Positions 53,219 through 63,706 of a DNA stretch of 64,000 nucleotides are shown piece by piece. The DNA comes from Ruegeria atlantica. Its GTDB lineage: Bacteria > Pseudomonadota > Alphaproteobacteria > Rhodobacterales > Rhodobacteraceae. The DNA lies in NCBI RefSeq assembly GCF_013032005.1, contig NZ_WQBE01000013.1, positions 1 to 64,000 of the forward strand, in the 5' to 3' direction. Every line of letters begins with the position of its first letter. Positions within the stretch are counted from its first letter, which is position 1. The notes below the pieces were generated by a model. The model searched no databases. It was not told the origin of the DNA and saw only the letters and a list, made by a program, of their open reading frames with translations. The translations under genes and the position numbers were made by a program.

Positions 53219-54493
53219 ATGACAAACCATCTCTCTCTTGCGCAGGGGCGCGAATATCTGGCGATTCCCGGACCCTCGGTCATGCCTGACGCTGTGCTTC
53301 AGGCCATGCACCGCCCGTCACCCAACATCTATGACGGCGAGCTGATCGAGATGGTGCCGACCCTGACACGCGATCTGAAACGCGTGGCGGGCACGGATCA
53401 CAACGTCGCCATCTATATTGCCAACGGCCATGGCACTTGGGAAGCAGCCCTGTCCAACGTTATTGCAGCGGGGGAAACGGTGCTTGCCCCGGCCTCGGGC
53501 CTGTTCACCCACGGATGGGCCGAGATGGCGCGCGGAGTTGGCGCCGAGGTCGAGCTGATCGATTTCGGTGCATCCTCGCCTTGGGATATGGATCGCATCG
53601 CCGATAGCCTGCGTGCTGACACGGCTCATCAAATCAAGGCCGTGCTGGCGGTTCACGTGGACACGTCCAGTTCGATCCGCAACGATATCCCGGCGTTGCG
53701 GGCGTTGCTGGACGATCTGAACCACCCGGCGTTGTTGATGGCGGACTGTATCGCCTCGCTGGGCTGTGATCGATTCGAGATGGATGCCTGGGGCGTCGAT
53801 GTCATGGTGTCGGCCTGCCAAAAGGGGTTGATGACCCCGGCGGGCGTGGGATTTGTGTTCTTCAATGACAAAGCACAGGCCAAACGGGCAACGATGCCGC
53901 GCGTCTCGCAATACTGGGACTGGCAGCCGCGTGTGAACCCGCAGGTGTTTTACCAATACTTCAACGGCACCGCGCCGACGCATCATCTGTATGGTCTGCG
54001 GGCAGCGCTCGACATGATCCATGCTGAAGGGATCGAGAATGTCTGGGCTCGCCATGATCACCTCGCCAAGGCCATCTGGGCGGCATGCGAGGTCTGGGCA
54101 GAAGGTGGCGCGCTTGAGATAAACGTATCCAACCCCGGCCATCGCAGCCACGCGGTTACCGCCTTGCGTCTGACCGATGGGCGGGGAACACCACTGCGCC
54201 AGTATACCGAGCGCCAGCTGGGCCTGACCCTTGGCATTGGGCTGGGCATGGAGGATCAGAACAGCTGTTTCCGTCTGGGGCATATGGGCCACGTGAACGG
54301 CCAGATGGTCATGGCGATGCTGGGAGGGGTGGAAACCGCCATGGCCGCCCTGAACATCCCGCGCGGCTCGGGTGCGCTTGAGGCCGCAGCTGCCGCGTTG
54401 GCCGCTGAACCCTCCAAAGCCCGGGTCAAATCGTGGCCTTCGCAGTGGCCAGCGCCTTTGGCAGAGCTGCAGCAAAGGCATCCAGATCCGTAA
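53219..54493 (+). CDS. class V aminotransferase (alanine-glyoxylate/serine-glyoxylate type)
   Basis: The 424-aa PLP enzyme has the SGLFTHGW segment, MADCIASLGCD and the cofactor Lys202 in VSACQKGLMTPAG. This matches the alanine/serine-glyoxylate aminotransferase group. The exact amino donor is uncertain. It follows eda by 51 nt and may share the transcript. Its 3' end overlaps the convergent aminotransferase gene by 68 bp. Confidence 0.88.
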   Translation: MTNHLSLAQGREYLAIPGPSVMPDAVLQAMHRPSPNIYDGELIEMVPTLTRDLKRVAGTDHNVAIYIANGHGTWEAALSNVIAAGETVLAPASGLFTHGWAEMARGVGAEVELIDFGASSPWDMDRIADSLRADTAHQIKAVLAVHVDTSSSIRNDIPALRALLDDLNHPALLMADCIASLGCDRFEMDAWGVDVMVSACQKGLMTPAGVGFVFFNDKAQAKRATMPRVSQYWDWQPRVNPQVFYQYFNGTAPTHHLYGLRAALDMIHAEGIENVWARHDHLAKAIWAACEVWAEGGALEINVSNPGHRSHAVTALRLTDGRGTPLRQYTERQLGLTLGIGLGMEDQNSCFRLGHMGHVNGQMVMAMLGGVETAMAALNIPRGSGALEAAAAALAAEPSKARVKSWPSQWPAPLAELQQRHPDP

Positions 54494-55532
54494 CCGTACC
54501 ACAGCTGACGCGGATACAACGGTTCTGTGGGGCGGCAAAGGGCATGCGCACAAATATCCCTTGTGCCACTAACCCCTCAAGCACCGCTTTGGCAAACGCT
54601 CCATCGCCACCGCAATCAATCGCCACGAAATTGGTGGCCGAGGGCAAGGGTACCAAGCCGTTTTCCCGTGCGATCTGGCCGATCCGGTCGCGTGCCTTAG
54701 CGATCTGTGCCTGAACTTGCGACAGCCAGTTGGCATCCTGCAAGGCCGCCAAGGCCCCCGCTTGTGCAGCCCGGTTCATTCCGAAATGGTTGCGGACCTT
54801 GTTGAAAGCTTCGATCAATCCCGGCGCGCCGATCGCATAGCCAACCCGCGCCCCGGCCATGCCATACACCTTGGAAAATGTGCGCATCCGGATCACACGC
54901 GGATCATCGGCTGAAACCGGGGCTGCGGTGCCTTCTGGCGCGCATTCCACATAGGCTTCGTCCAGCACCAGCAGGCATCCTGCAGGCAGGGCCTCCATCG
55001 CGGCCAGGATATCCGCGCCTTGATGCCAACTGCCCATTGGGTTGTCGGGGTTCGCCAGATAGACCAGTTTTGCGTCCACCTCGACGGCTTTGGCAAACAG
55101 CGCCGCGGGGTCCTCGTGATCGTCACGATAGGGCACCTTGTGCAACGCGCCGCCAAACCCGGCCACGTGGTAGTTGAAGGTCGGATACGCCCCGTCCGAG
55201 GTCACAACTGTATCGCCGGGGCCAACCAGCAACCGCACGAGATAACCCAGCAGGCCATCAATGCCTTCTCCGACCACGATGTTTTCCGGCTTTACGCCGT
55301 GATGATCGGCCAGTGCATGTCGCAGGTCGTGGCTTTCGGGGTCACCATATTTCCAGATGTCCGTTGCTGCCATCGCCTCGATAGCGCGGGGGGAAGGGCC
55401 AAAGATGCTTTCATTCGCCCCCAGCCGGGCGACAAAGGGCGCGCCGCGCTGACGTTCCTGCGTTTCCGGCCCGACAAAGGGCACGGTTGCAGGCAGTGAC
55501 AGGGCAAGCGGAGTATAGCGTGGGTCAGTCAT
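54426..55532 (-). CDS. HisC-like pyridoxal-phosphate aminotransferase
   Basis: This 368-aa class I/II aminotransferase has LDEAYVECA, the PLP Lys221 in RTFSKVYGMAGARVGY, and RLGANESIFGPSP at the start. It is in the histidinol-phosphate aminotransferase family. As his genes are absent here, a different aromatic or amino acid is possible. The start at 55532 has a weak ribosome site; in-frame ATGs at 55550 and 55556 are alternatives. The gene overlaps its convergent neighbour. Confidence 0.87.
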   Translation of the reverse strand: MTDPRYTPLALSLPATVPFVGPETQERQRGAPFVARLGANESIFGPSPRAIEAMAATDIWKYGDPESHDLRHALADHHGVKPENIVVGEGIDGLLGYLVRLLVGPGDTVVTSDGAYPTFNYHVAGFGGALHKVPYRDDHEDPAALFAKAVEVDAKLVYLANPDNPMGSWHQGADILAAMEALPAGCLLVLDEAYVECAPEGTAAPVSADDPRVIRMRTFSKVYGMAGARVGYAIGAPGLIEAFNKVRNHFGMNRAAQAGALAALQDANWLSQVQAQIAKARDRIGQIARENGLVPLPSATNFVAIDCGGDGAFAKAVLEGLVAQGIFVRMPFAAPQNRCIRVSCGTVTDLDAFAAALPKALATAKATI

Positions 55533-55662
55533 GGTGCGAGATAACCCCATACCCACTCGTCAGACAACCATCTGCGACGCGCAGCCAGAAGTGCCCCAAC
55601 GTTGAGGTGGAACTTGGCAGACCTTCCGGGCATGGTTGGGTCAACAAGATCAGGAGGCCCGC

Positions 55663-56445
55663 ATGACCCGCGTATCCGTCGAGTACAAAGACCACATCGC
55701 CCATGTCACGCTGACGCGCGGCGACAAGATGAACGCGCTGGACGACGCGATGATCAAGGCGTTGCTGTCTGCCGGGCAAGAGGTCGCAGCCTCGGACGCA
55801 CGCGCCGTGGTCCTGTCGGGCGAGGGCAAGAGTTTTTGCGCCGGGCTTGATATGGCCAGCTTTGCCAAGATGGCGCATATGGACCCGACTGAGTGGCTGA
55901 TGACCCGCAGCCACGGGGATGCGAATGAAATGCAAGAACTTGCCCTGATCTGGCGGCGTGTTCCAGTTCCGGTGATCTGCGCCATTCAGGGCGTTGCTTA
56001 TGGTGGCGGGCTGCAAATCGCGCTGGGCGCGGATATTCGCATCGCACACCCCGACGCCAAGCTGGCGGTGATGGAGATGAAGTGGGGCATTATTCCCGAC
56101 ATGGGTGGGATGGTTTTACTGCCACATCTGGTGCGCTCGGACGTACTGCGCCTGCTGACCTACACCGCGCGTCCCATCGGCGCGCAGCAGGCGGCGGACT
56201 GGGGGTTGGTGACGAAACTGTCAGACGATCCACTGACCGAGGCATTGGCGCTGGCCGAAGACATCGCGGGCAAAAGTCCCTCGGCCATTCGCGCCGCCAA
56301 GCGCCTGATCGAAGTGGCCGAAACCAAGACCCGCGCCGAGGTTCTGTTGGAAGAATCCGCCGAACAGGTCGAACTGATCGGAAAACCTGATCAGATGGAG
56401 GTTGTGATGGCGCAGATGCAGGGGCGAAAACCTGAATTCAAGTAG
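55663..56445 (+). CDS. enoyl-CoA hydratase/isomerase (crotonase) family protein
   Basis: The 260-aa crotonase-fold protein has GEGKSFCAGLDMASF (oxyanion loop) and GADIRIAHPDAKLAVMEMKWGIIPDMGGM. The second part places Glu near the usual catalytic position. The substrate and reaction (hydratase, isomerase or thioesterase-like) cannot be assigned. ATG 55663 has AGGAGG upstream. The stop touches the convergent DUF1992 gene. Confidence 0.9.
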   Translation: MTRVSVEYKDHIAHVTLTRGDKMNALDDAMIKALLSAGQEVAASDARAVVLSGEGKSFCAGLDMASFAKMAHMDPTEWLMTRSHGDANEMQELALIWRRVPVPVICAIQGVAYGGGLQIALGADIRIAHPDAKLAVMEMKWGIIPDMGGMVLLPHLVRSDVLRLLTYTARPIGAQQAADWGLVTKLSDDPLTEALALAEDIAGKSPSAIRAAKRLIEVAETKTRAEVLLEESAEQVELIGKPDQMEVVMAQMQGRKPEFK

Positions 56446-56778
56446 CTAGCGCATAAAGGCCCGTCGCGCATCTCGGGCCATGTTGTACCGCATCTCCAAA
56501 TCGGCGATGCGCGCCATGGCAGCTTTACGTGCATCTGCATCGGTCAACTCGGCGTAATCCTTTCGGGCGGCATCAAGCTTTTTCCTGATCTCGAACTCTT
56601 CCGGCAGCACACCGGCCTGCGCCATGATCCGGTGCCCAGCGGCGATGGCCGGATCACTCTGCGCCTCACCCGACCGATCCGGCAAAGGTTTGCCTTCACC
56701 CTCGAGCCCCTGCAACTGGCCCTCGGCCTGTGCCTTTTTGATCTGGCGTTCGATCAGTTTTCCAAGCGATCCGAGCAT
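56446..56778 (-). CDS. DUF1992 (DnaJC28-like) protein
   Basis: The 110-aa protein has LIERQIKKAQAEGQL and LEGEGKPLPD, the hallmark of the DUF1992/DnaJ homologue subfamily C member 28 conserved domain. The function is unknown. It has charged helices and no leader. It lies 33 nt downstream of the BenE-type transporter on the same strand. Confidence 0.88.
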   Translation of the reverse strand: MLGSLGKLIERQIKKAQAEGQLQGLEGEGKPLPDRSGEAQSDPAIAAGHRIMAQAGVLPEEFEIRKKLDAARKDYAELTDADARKAAMARIADLEMRYNMARDARRAFMR

Positions 56779-56811
56779 GGTCAAACTATATCCCAAGCCG
56801 AGTGAGCACCG

Positions 56812-57975
56812 CTAGCGAATTCGCTTCGTGACCAGATACGCAATGCCACCAGCCAGCAAACCCCAGACTGCCGCGCCCAGACCAAAGACCGAGATACCTG
56901 AAGCGGTGATGGCAAATGTCAAAATAGCGGCTTCCCTCTCCGCTGGAACATCAAGCGCTGCGTGGGTGGCGTTGGCAAGCACTCCGATCAACGCAATCCC
57001 TGTCAGGGTGCCCATCAGCAGCGGATCAGCATGTACGGCAAACCCGGTGATGGCCACCGCGAATACACCAAACAGGCAATAGAATACGCCTGCCATCACC
57101 GCCGACCAATACCGTTGGGCCGGGTCTGGGTGACTGTCCTCATTCGAACACATGGCGGCTGTGATCGCGGCCAGGCAGGTGGCAGGCGCCCCGAACGGGG
57201 CCGACAGGATGCTGGCTGCGCCGACTGAAGAGAACAACCTGCCGGGGGCGGGAGTGTAGCCAAAGCTGCGCATCACCGCGATACCGGGGATGTTTTGCGT
57301 CGCCATGGTGACAATGAACAGAGGCAGGCCAATACCGACGGCAGAGGCCAGCGAGAAGGTTGGCATTGTCCAGACCGGTGCGGCGACAAGATGGGTTGGC
57401 GTGACGGACGTGTCGCCCGCATTCAGAACCACAACAATTGCTGCGACGACAACCGCTGCCGGAACCGCAAACAAGCGGTTCACCCGCCCTGCGATGAACC
57501 AAGTCAGGATCACCGGCAAAGCCTGCCAGGGCAGTTCCACAGCGGCCTTGAAGGGCAAGATGCACAGGGGCAACAGAACACCACCCAGCATTGCCTGCGC
57601 CAATGTTGTCGGGATGGCCGCCGCCAGCCGTCCCAAAGGTCGCCACAGCCCGGCCAGCACGGTCAGCGCTCCCGCGCACAGGAACGCGCCGACCGCGTCA
57701 GAAAACCCTGCTGCTGGCATCGCGGACACGGCCAACAGCGCAACGCCCGGAGTGGACCACGCAACGCTGATGGGTTGCCGATACCACAAGCTGAGACCGA
57801 TGGCCGTCACTCCCATGGCAATGGCCGCCATCATCAGGCCCGACGCGGAATCCTGCGCCGAGGCCCCCATGGCCGCCAGTCCCTGCAACACGATAGGGAA
57901 AGAGCTGAAGAACCCGACTATGGCGACCACCAGCCCGGTTGAGATGGTTTGGATCGGAGGGAATGCGCGTGCCAT
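56812..57975 (-). CDS. BenE family benzoate/H+ symporter-like transporter
   Basis: The 387-aa membrane protein has about twelve spans, ISTGLVVAIVGFFSSFPIVLQGL, and ATQNIPGIAVMRSFGYTPAPGRLFSSVGAASILSAPFGA, typical of the BenE group. It may import benzoate or another aromatic acid by proton symport, but no benzoate genes are nearby. GAGG precedes the ATG at 57975. Confidence 0.9.
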   Translation of the reverse strand: MARAFPPIQTISTGLVVAIVGFFSSFPIVLQGLAAMGASAQDSASGLMMAAIAMGVTAIGLSLWYRQPISVAWSTPGVALLAVSAMPAAGFSDAVGAFLCAGALTVLAGLWRPLGRLAAAIPTTLAQAMLGGVLLPLCILPFKAAVELPWQALPVILTWFIAGRVNRLFAVPAAVVVAAIVVVLNAGDTSVTPTHLVAAPVWTMPTFSLASAVGIGLPLFIVTMATQNIPGIAVMRSFGYTPAPGRLFSSVGAASILSAPFGAPATCLAAITAAMCSNEDSHPDPAQRYWSAVMAGVFYCLFGVFAVAITGFAVHADPLLMGTLTGIALIGVLANATHAALDVPAEREAAILTFAITASGISVFGLGAAVWGLLAGGIAYLVTKRIR

Positions 57976-58039
57976 CTGAGACCTCGGGGTTATATCCGCC
58001 TTTGCTAGCAAGGGCTTGCGAGTGGGGGCAAGGGCTGTG

Positions 58040-58081
58040 TGTGCAAAAGTAAACCCCACCGTGGCATACGCGGCGGGGTTT
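58040..58081 (-). terminator. intrinsic terminator after valS
   Basis: On the minus strand an 11-bp stem with one mismatch (58051-58061 with 58071-58081; AAACCCC / GGGGTTT core) and a 9-nt loop is followed by ACTTTTGCAC. It begins 31 nt after the valS stop. Confidence 0.75.
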
Positions 58082-58111
58082 GGGATTTGAGCATTTTTGA
58101 AAAGATGAAGA

Positions 58112-61100
58112 TTAGGCGATTTCGGCCAGGCGGGCCAGCGCCTCGTTCAGCTTTTCTTCTTCCTCTTCGCGGGCGGCGAGATTGGCCTTGGCTTCGGCAA
58201 CAACCTCCTCCGGGGCCGAGGCCACGAATTTCGGGTTGTTCAGACGTCCACGTAGACCGCCCAGTTCTTTAGCTAACTTGCCCTTGGCTTTTTCCAGCCG
58301 TTCCTTTTCAGCACCGATGTCGATGATATCCGCCAGTGGCAGGCCGAAAGTGGCGCCCGGTGCGGCAATGGAAATCGTTCCTTTGGGTAGGTCGTCGACC
58401 TTGGTCAGGCTGTCGATCCGTGCGAGACGCTTGATCAGCGCCTCGTTGCGGTCCCACGCTGCCTGTCCGTGGGCGTCGATCTCGGTCACCAACATCGGCA
58501 CATAGAGCCCTGCGGGAACCCGCATCTGCGCACGGGCCGAGCGAGTATTTTCAATCACCGAAATTACCCAGTTCATCTCACGATCCGCATCGGCGTCGAT
58601 CAGGTCGGCGGCGGCGTAAGTCGGCCAGTCGGCGTGGACGACCATCTTGGCGCGGTTGCCGGTTAGACCCCACAGTTCTTCGGTGATGAAAGGCATAATC
58701 GGGTGCAGCAGGACCATGCACTGATCCAGAACCCAGCGCATTGTGGCGCGGGTTTCGGCTTGCGCCTCGGCGTCATCGCCTTGCAACAAAGGTTTAGAGA
58801 GTTCCACATACCAGTCGCAGACCTTGCCCCAAACAAAGGCATAGAGCCCATTGGCCGCGTCGTTGAAACGGTAGCTTTCCAGCGCCGCGTCGACCTCGGC
58901 CCGCACACGGGCGGTTTCGCCGATGATCCAGCGGTTGACGGCGGCTTTGGGTTTCAAGTCGGCTACGTCCAGTTGCGGCACGGCGTCGGTGAAGACCTCG
59001 TTCATCTCGGCAAAGCGGACGGCGTTCCACAGTTTGGTGCCAAAGTTGCGATAACCGGTGATGCGCTCGCGGGACAGTTTCAGCACGCCGCCAATCGCCG
59101 CCATCGAGGCGTTGGTGAAACGCAGCGCGTCAGCGCCGAATTCGTCGACGATCTCCAACGGGTCGATGACGTTGCCGGTGGTTTTGGACATCTTCTTGCC
59201 CTTCTCGTCGCGGACGAGCTGGTGCAGGTAGACGGTGTGGAACGGGATCTGATCGACCACGGCCAGCTGCATCATCATCATCCGAGCGACCCAGAAGAAC
59301 AAGATATCGAAGCCGGTGATCAGCACATCCGTGGGGAAGTAGCGTTTTAGCTCCTCGGTCTGCTCGGGCCAGCCCAGGGTGCCGATGGGCCATAGGCCGG
59401 AAGAGAACCAGGTGTCGAGGACGTCGGGGTCGCGCCACACCGGATAGACAAGCTTGGTCGGGTCTTGGTCGACAGCGTATTGAGCAAGGCTTTCAGCGAA
59501 CTGATGGATCGCTTCCTGTTTGTCTGCGACTTCGATAACGGTCGCGTGGCTCAACGGGCTGGGGATGTTGGCATTGTCGTCGAGGAATTTTTCCGTGACG
59601 GCCTCAAGGCTCGCCGCGCATTCCATGACATTGCCACGGTGCAGCATGCCGCCTTCGTTCAGCAAACGACCCAACTCGACCAGATCAAGATCGCCGTCGT
59701 TCTCGTCGTCTTTGAACCCTTCTGCGGACAGGTCGATCCCATACCAAACCGGAATCTGGTGCCCCCACCACAGCTGACGCGAGATGCACCAAGGCTCGAT
59801 GTTTTCCAACCAGTGGTAATAAGTCTTCTCGCCTGACTCGGGGATGATCTTGACCGTGCCGTCTTTGACCGCGTCCAGCGCGGGGCCGACAACCTTTTCG
59901 GCGTCGACGAACCACTGGTCGGTGAACATCGGCTCGATGACAACTTTCGAGCGGTCGCCGAAGGGCTGCATGATTGGTTTGCTCTCGACCAGCGGGACCA
60001 GCTTGTCGGCACCTTCATGCTCGGGTTTCAGCGCGGTCGAACCCAGACGTGCGTCATCGGCACGGCACATGACGGCCAGTCCATCGGCGGTGATTTCTTC
60101 GACCACTTTCGCACGCGCCGCGAACCGGTCGAGGCCACGTAGGTGATCAGGGACAAGGTTGATTGCGTCAATTTCGTTCTCGGTAAATTTACGCCCTCGC
60201 GCGTATTCCTGCGCTTTCCCTGCTTCGTCTGCGTAAGGGGCGCCATCGGCCCGCATCGCGCCTTTGGTGTCCATCAGACGGTACATCGGAATGCCGCCGC
60301 GCTTGGCAACCATGTTGTCGTTGAAGTCATGCGCACCGGTGATCTTCACCGCGCCCGAGCCGAAATCAGGATCAGGGTAGTCGTCGGTGATGATCGGGAT
60401 CTGACGGCGGTGTTCTTTCGGACCAACCGGGATTTCGCAGAGTTTACCAACAATTGGCGCGTACCGCTCATCCGTCGGATGAACCGCAACCGCGCCGTCC
60501 CCCAGCATGGTTTCGGGCCGCGTGGTGGCGATCGAGATATAGTCGCGCTCCTCGCGGAAAGTCACATTTCCATCATCATCTTTTTCCAAATACTCATATG
60601 TCTCACCGCCCGCCAAGGGATACTTGAAGTGCCACATATGCCCTGCGACTTCGATATTCTCGACCTCCAGATCCGAGATCGCCGTTTCGAAATGAGGATC
60701 CCAGTTGACCAGTCGTTTGCCGCGATAGATCAGGCCCTTTTCGTACATATCGACGAAGACCTTGATCACCGCGTCATGAAAATTCGCAGAATTTTCGTGC
60801 CCCGTGCGTGGATCACCCGCCGCACCGGCCATGGTGAACGCATTGCGCGACCAGTCGCAGGATGAGCCGAGACGCTTCAACTGCTCGATGATCGTGCCGC
60901 CGTATTCGCCTTTCCATTCCCAGACTTTCTCAAGGAACTTCTCACGGCCCAACTCGCGCCGTCCGGGCTGTTGGGTCGCAGCCAGCATCTTTTCCACCTG
61001 CATCTGGGTGGCGATACCGGCGTGGTCCTGACCCGGTTGCCACAGCGTGTCGAAGCCACGCATACGGTGCCAGCGGATCAGAATGTCCTGCAGCGTGTTG

Positions 61101-61273
61101 TTGAAGGCGTGGCCCACGTGTAGCGCGCCCGTCACGTTGGGCGGCGGGATCATGATGGTAAAGCTTTCGTCGCGCGATTTGTTTGCGCCTGCCTTGAAGG
61201 CTCCGGCCTGTTCCCAGGTCTCGTAAATGCGGGCCTCAGCCTCGGCCGCGTTGAATGTCTTTTCCATCGCCAT
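58112..61273 (-). CDS. valS: valyl-tRNA synthetase
   Basis: The 1053-aa class I synthetase has the HIGH-type motif HVGH (52-55), the editing domain with [10 protein letters not shown] and the KMSKT motif (694-698), plus a C-terminal coiled coil (about 985-1050). It charges tRNA-Val. It is about 100 aa longer than E. coli ValS. The extra part is near residues 510-615, between [14 protein letters not shown] and [13 protein letters not shown]. The ribosome site is weak. It is divergent from the molybdoenzyme gene. Confidence 0.97.
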   Translation of the reverse strand: MAMEKTFNAAEAEARIYETWEQAGAFKAGANKSRDESFTIMIPPPNVTGALHVGHAFNNTLQDILIRWHRMRGFDTLWQPGQDHAGIATQMQVEKMLAATQQPGRRELGREKFLEKVWEWKGEYGGTIIEQLKRLGSSCDWSRNAFTMAGAAGDPRTGHENSANFHDAVIKVFVDMYEKGLIYRGKRLVNWDPHFETAISDLEVENIEVAGHMWHFKYPLAGGETYEYLEKDDDGNVTFREERDYISIATTRPETMLGDGAVAVHPTDERYAPIVGKLCEIPVGPKEHRRQIPIITDDYPDPDFGSGAVKITGAHDFNDNMVAKRGGIPMYRLMDTKGAMRADGAPYADEAGKAQEYARGRKFTENEIDAINLVPDHLRGLDRFAARAKVVEEITADGLAVMCRADDARLGSTALKPEHEGADKLVPLVESKPIMQPFGDRSKVVIEPMFTDQWFVDAEKVVGPALDAVKDGTVKIIPESGEKTYYHWLENIEPWCISRQLWWGHQIPVWYGIDLSAEGFKDDENDGDLDLVELGRLLNEGGMLHRGNVMECAASLEAVTEKFLDDNANIPSPLSHATVIEVADKQEAIHQFAESLAQYAVDQDPTKLVYPVWRDPDVLDTWFSSGLWPIGTLGWPEQTEELKRYFPTDVLITGFDILFFWVARMMMMQLAVVDQIPFHTVYLHQLVRDEKGKKMSKTTGNVIDPLEIVDEFGADALRFTNASMAAIGGVLKLSRERITGYRNFGTKLWNAVRFAEMNEVFTDAVPQLDVADLKPKAAVNRWIIGETARVRAEVDAALESYRFNDAANGLYAFVWGKVCDWYVELSKPLLQGDDAEAQAETRATMRWVLDQCMVLLHPIMPFITEELWGLTGNRAKMVVHADWPTYAAADLIDADADREMNWVISVIENTRSARAQMRVPAGLYVPMLVTEIDAHGQAAWDRNEALIKRLARIDSLTKVDDLPKGTISIAAPGATFGLPLADIIDIGAEKERLEKAKGKLAKELGGLRGRLNNPKFVASAPEEVVAEAKANLAAREEEEEKLNEALARLAEIA

Positions 61274-61414
61274 GGGGTGCGTCCTGCGTCATCAATCTTG
61301 GGTCAGCGCCTGCAATAACGAATGCGCAGGGGAAGGGGAAGGGTCTGCGGGTACTCTGGACAACGAACCGGTGCAGCCTAAAGTCGCCCCTACAGGCCGA
61401 GGCAGGAGCATCCA

Positions 61415-63706
61415 ATGGACAAGTTCGGAAAAAGTCAGCCGGTCAAACGGACCGAGGATCAGCGGTTTCTAACCGGGACGGGGCAGTACATCGACGATGC
61501 TGTGCCCGGCGACGCCCTGTTTGCGGCGTTTTATCGCAGCCAGGTTGCGCATGGGCGGATTACCGCGCTGGATCTGGATGCCGCGCGTGAGGCGAGTGGC
61601 GTGCGGCTGGTCATGGCGCTGGACGAACTGACTGAGGCCGGGATCGACACGGTTTTAAACGCGGCGCTTGTGTCGAACCGGGACGGCTCGAAAGCGGCGG
61701 CGCCGGATCGCCACATGCTGGCCAAGGACCGCGTGCGTTTTGTCGGTGAGCCGGTCGCGGTGGTCATCGCCGAAACGAAGATACAGGCCCGTGATGCAGC
61801 CGAGTTGATCTGGATGGAAACCGAGGATCTGCCCGCCAAGCTTGATCTGGAGGTGGGCGGCGAACCGCTGCACATCGAAGCTCCTGACAACCGTGCCTTT
61901 GACTGGGGCATGGGGGATGAGGCAGCGACCGAGGCGGCATTTCAGGACGCCGTGCACAGAGTGCAACTGAACGTTGCGGATAACCGGGTGATCGTTACAT
62001 CGATTGAGCCGCGCGGCTGTCAGGCTGCTTGGTCCGACGGGCGGCTGCACTTTGCCTATAGCGGGCAGGGCGTCTGGGCGATGCGCGGGCAATTGGCGCA
62101 GAAGCTGAATCTGGAACCTGAATTCATTAGGGTCACCACGCCCGACGTGGGCGGTGGTTTTGGCATGAAGGTGATGCCGTATCCCGAGTATTTCTGTGTC
62201 GCCGTCGCTGCGATGAAACTGGGCCAACCTGTTCACTGGATGTCGGACCGATCTGAGGCGATGCTGTCTGATCACCATGGGCGCGACCTGACTTCGCTGG
62301 CTGAGCTGGCCTTTGATGAAGACCACCGAATTACCGCGTACCGCGTGCATAGCAAGGTCAATCTTGGGGCCTATAACAGCCATTTCGGTCAGGCAATCCA
62401 GACAAATCTGTTCAGCAAAGTTCTGATGGGCGCCTATGATGTGCAGACCTCTTTTCTGCGGGTCGAAGGGTTCTTTACCAACACAACGCAGGTGGACGCT
62501 TATCGCGGCGCTGGTCGGCCCGAGGCTATCTATGTGCTTGAACGGGCTATGGACCGCGCCGCGCGTGAATTGGGCGTCGATCCGTGGGAGTTGCGGCGCA
62601 AAAACTTCATCCGGCCTGAAGCTTTCCCTTACAAAACGACGACTGGTGAGGTCTATGACGTCGGCGATTTCGACATGGTCCTGAGCCGCGCGAGTGAACA
62701 GACATTAGGTTTTGCTGCCCGTAAGGCGGCTGATGCCGAACGTGGCCTGATCCGGGGGCAGGGCATCTGTTACTATATCGAAAGTATTTTGGGCGACCCT
62801 TCCGAGAACGCAAAGATCGCATTCTGCGAGGATGGCACCGTGAACCTCTATGTGGGGACGCAATCAAACGGCCAGGGCCATGAGACGGCCTATACCCAGT
62901 TTTTGTCGGATCAGATCGGTGTTCCGTTGGATCAGATCAATGTCATCCAGGGGGACAGCGATCAGTTACCTGCCGGAGGAGGGACAGGAGGATCGCGGTC
63001 CGTTACAGTCCAAAACACGGCCACCCTGGCCACAATCGACGTCATGATCGCCGCATTCGCGCCTTATCTGGCCGATAAGATGGGGGTCGAGGAGGCTGAC
63101 GTGAATTTTGATCACGAAACATTCCGCGCACCAGGGTCGAACCTGACGCCTACATTGATCGAAGCGGCCGAGATGGCCCGCGCCGATGGCCGAACCGATC
63201 TTCTGCAACATGAGGCGCGCATTACGCTGGACGCACGCAGTTATCCGAATGGCGCACATGTTGCCGAAATCGTTATTGATTGTTTCACCGGCGAAACATG
63301 GGTCGACCGCTACACCGTAGTTGACGATTTCGGCAATCTTATCAACCCGATGTTGGCCGAGGGGCAGGTGCATGGCGGCGTGGCGCAGGGCATTGGTCAA
63401 GCCCTGTCCGAGCGTGTTGAGCATGATGCCCAGGGGCAACTGCTCACGGCTTCGTTGATGGACTACGCCTTGCCCCGTGCGTCTGAGATACCCATGATAA
63501 AGTTTACCTCGGCGCCGGTTCCGTCAACTTCGAACCCAATGGGTATGAAAGGATGCGGAGAGGCCGGCACCGTGGGCGCGCTGGCCGCTGTGGCGAACGC
63601 AGTGCAGGACGCGCTTTGGGAACATGGGGTACGGCAGGCGGATATGCCATTCACACCCCTAAGAGTTTGGGAATTGCTGACGCATGGTTCTGTCACGGCT
63701 AAGTAA
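61415..63706 (+). CDS. xanthine dehydrogenase family molybdopterin-binding subunit, form II CoxL-like
   Basis: The 763-aa protein has the two molybdopterin-binding domains of CO dehydrogenase/xanthine dehydrogenase large subunits. The active-site loop reads AYRGAGR (362-368), the form II signature, not AYRCSFR of true CO dehydrogenases. Catalytic Glu716 is in KGCGEAG. The substrate is therefore probably not CO but an unknown aromatic or aldehyde. No small (2Fe-2S) or medium (FAD) subunit gene is adjacent. CAGGAGC precedes the ATG. The last 23 bases overlap the next gene. Confidence 0.92.
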   Translation: MDKFGKSQPVKRTEDQRFLTGTGQYIDDAVPGDALFAAFYRSQVAHGRITALDLDAAREASGVRLVMALDELTEAGIDTVLNAALVSNRDGSKAAAPDRHMLAKDRVRFVGEPVAVVIAETKIQARDAAELIWMETEDLPAKLDLEVGGEPLHIEAPDNRAFDWGMGDEAATEAAFQDAVHRVQLNVADNRVIVTSIEPRGCQAAWSDGRLHFAYSGQGVWAMRGQLAQKLNLEPEFIRVTTPDVGGGFGMKVMPYPEYFCVAVAAMKLGQPVHWMSDRSEAMLSDHHGRDLTSLAELAFDEDHRITAYRVHSKVNLGAYNSHFGQAIQTNLFSKVLMGAYDVQTSFLRVEGFFTNTTQVDAYRGAGRPEAIYVLERAMDRAARELGVDPWELRRKNFIRPEAFPYKTTTGEVYDVGDFDMVLSRASEQTLGFAARKAADAERGLIRGQGICYYIESILGDPSENAKIAFCEDGTVNLYVGTQSNGQGHETAYTQFLSDQIGVPLDQINVIQGDSDQLPAGGGTGGSRSVTVQNTATLATIDVMIAAFAPYLADKMGVEEADVNFDHETFRAPGSNLTPTLIEAAEMARADGRTDLLQHEARITLDARSYPNGAHVAEIVIDCFTGETWVDRYTVVDDFGNLINPMLAEGQVHGGVAQGIGQALSERVEHDAQGQLLTASLMDYALPRASEIPMIKFTSAPVPSTSNPMGMKGCGEAGTVGALAAVANAVQDALWEHGVRQADMPFTPLRVWELLTHGSVTAK

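Noticed and set aside
53318-54553. 411-codon antisense frame opposite the class V aminotransferase
   Set aside because: It is opposite a clear PLP enzyme. Its composition is His/Gln/Arg-rich, as expected for a shadow frame, with no domain.
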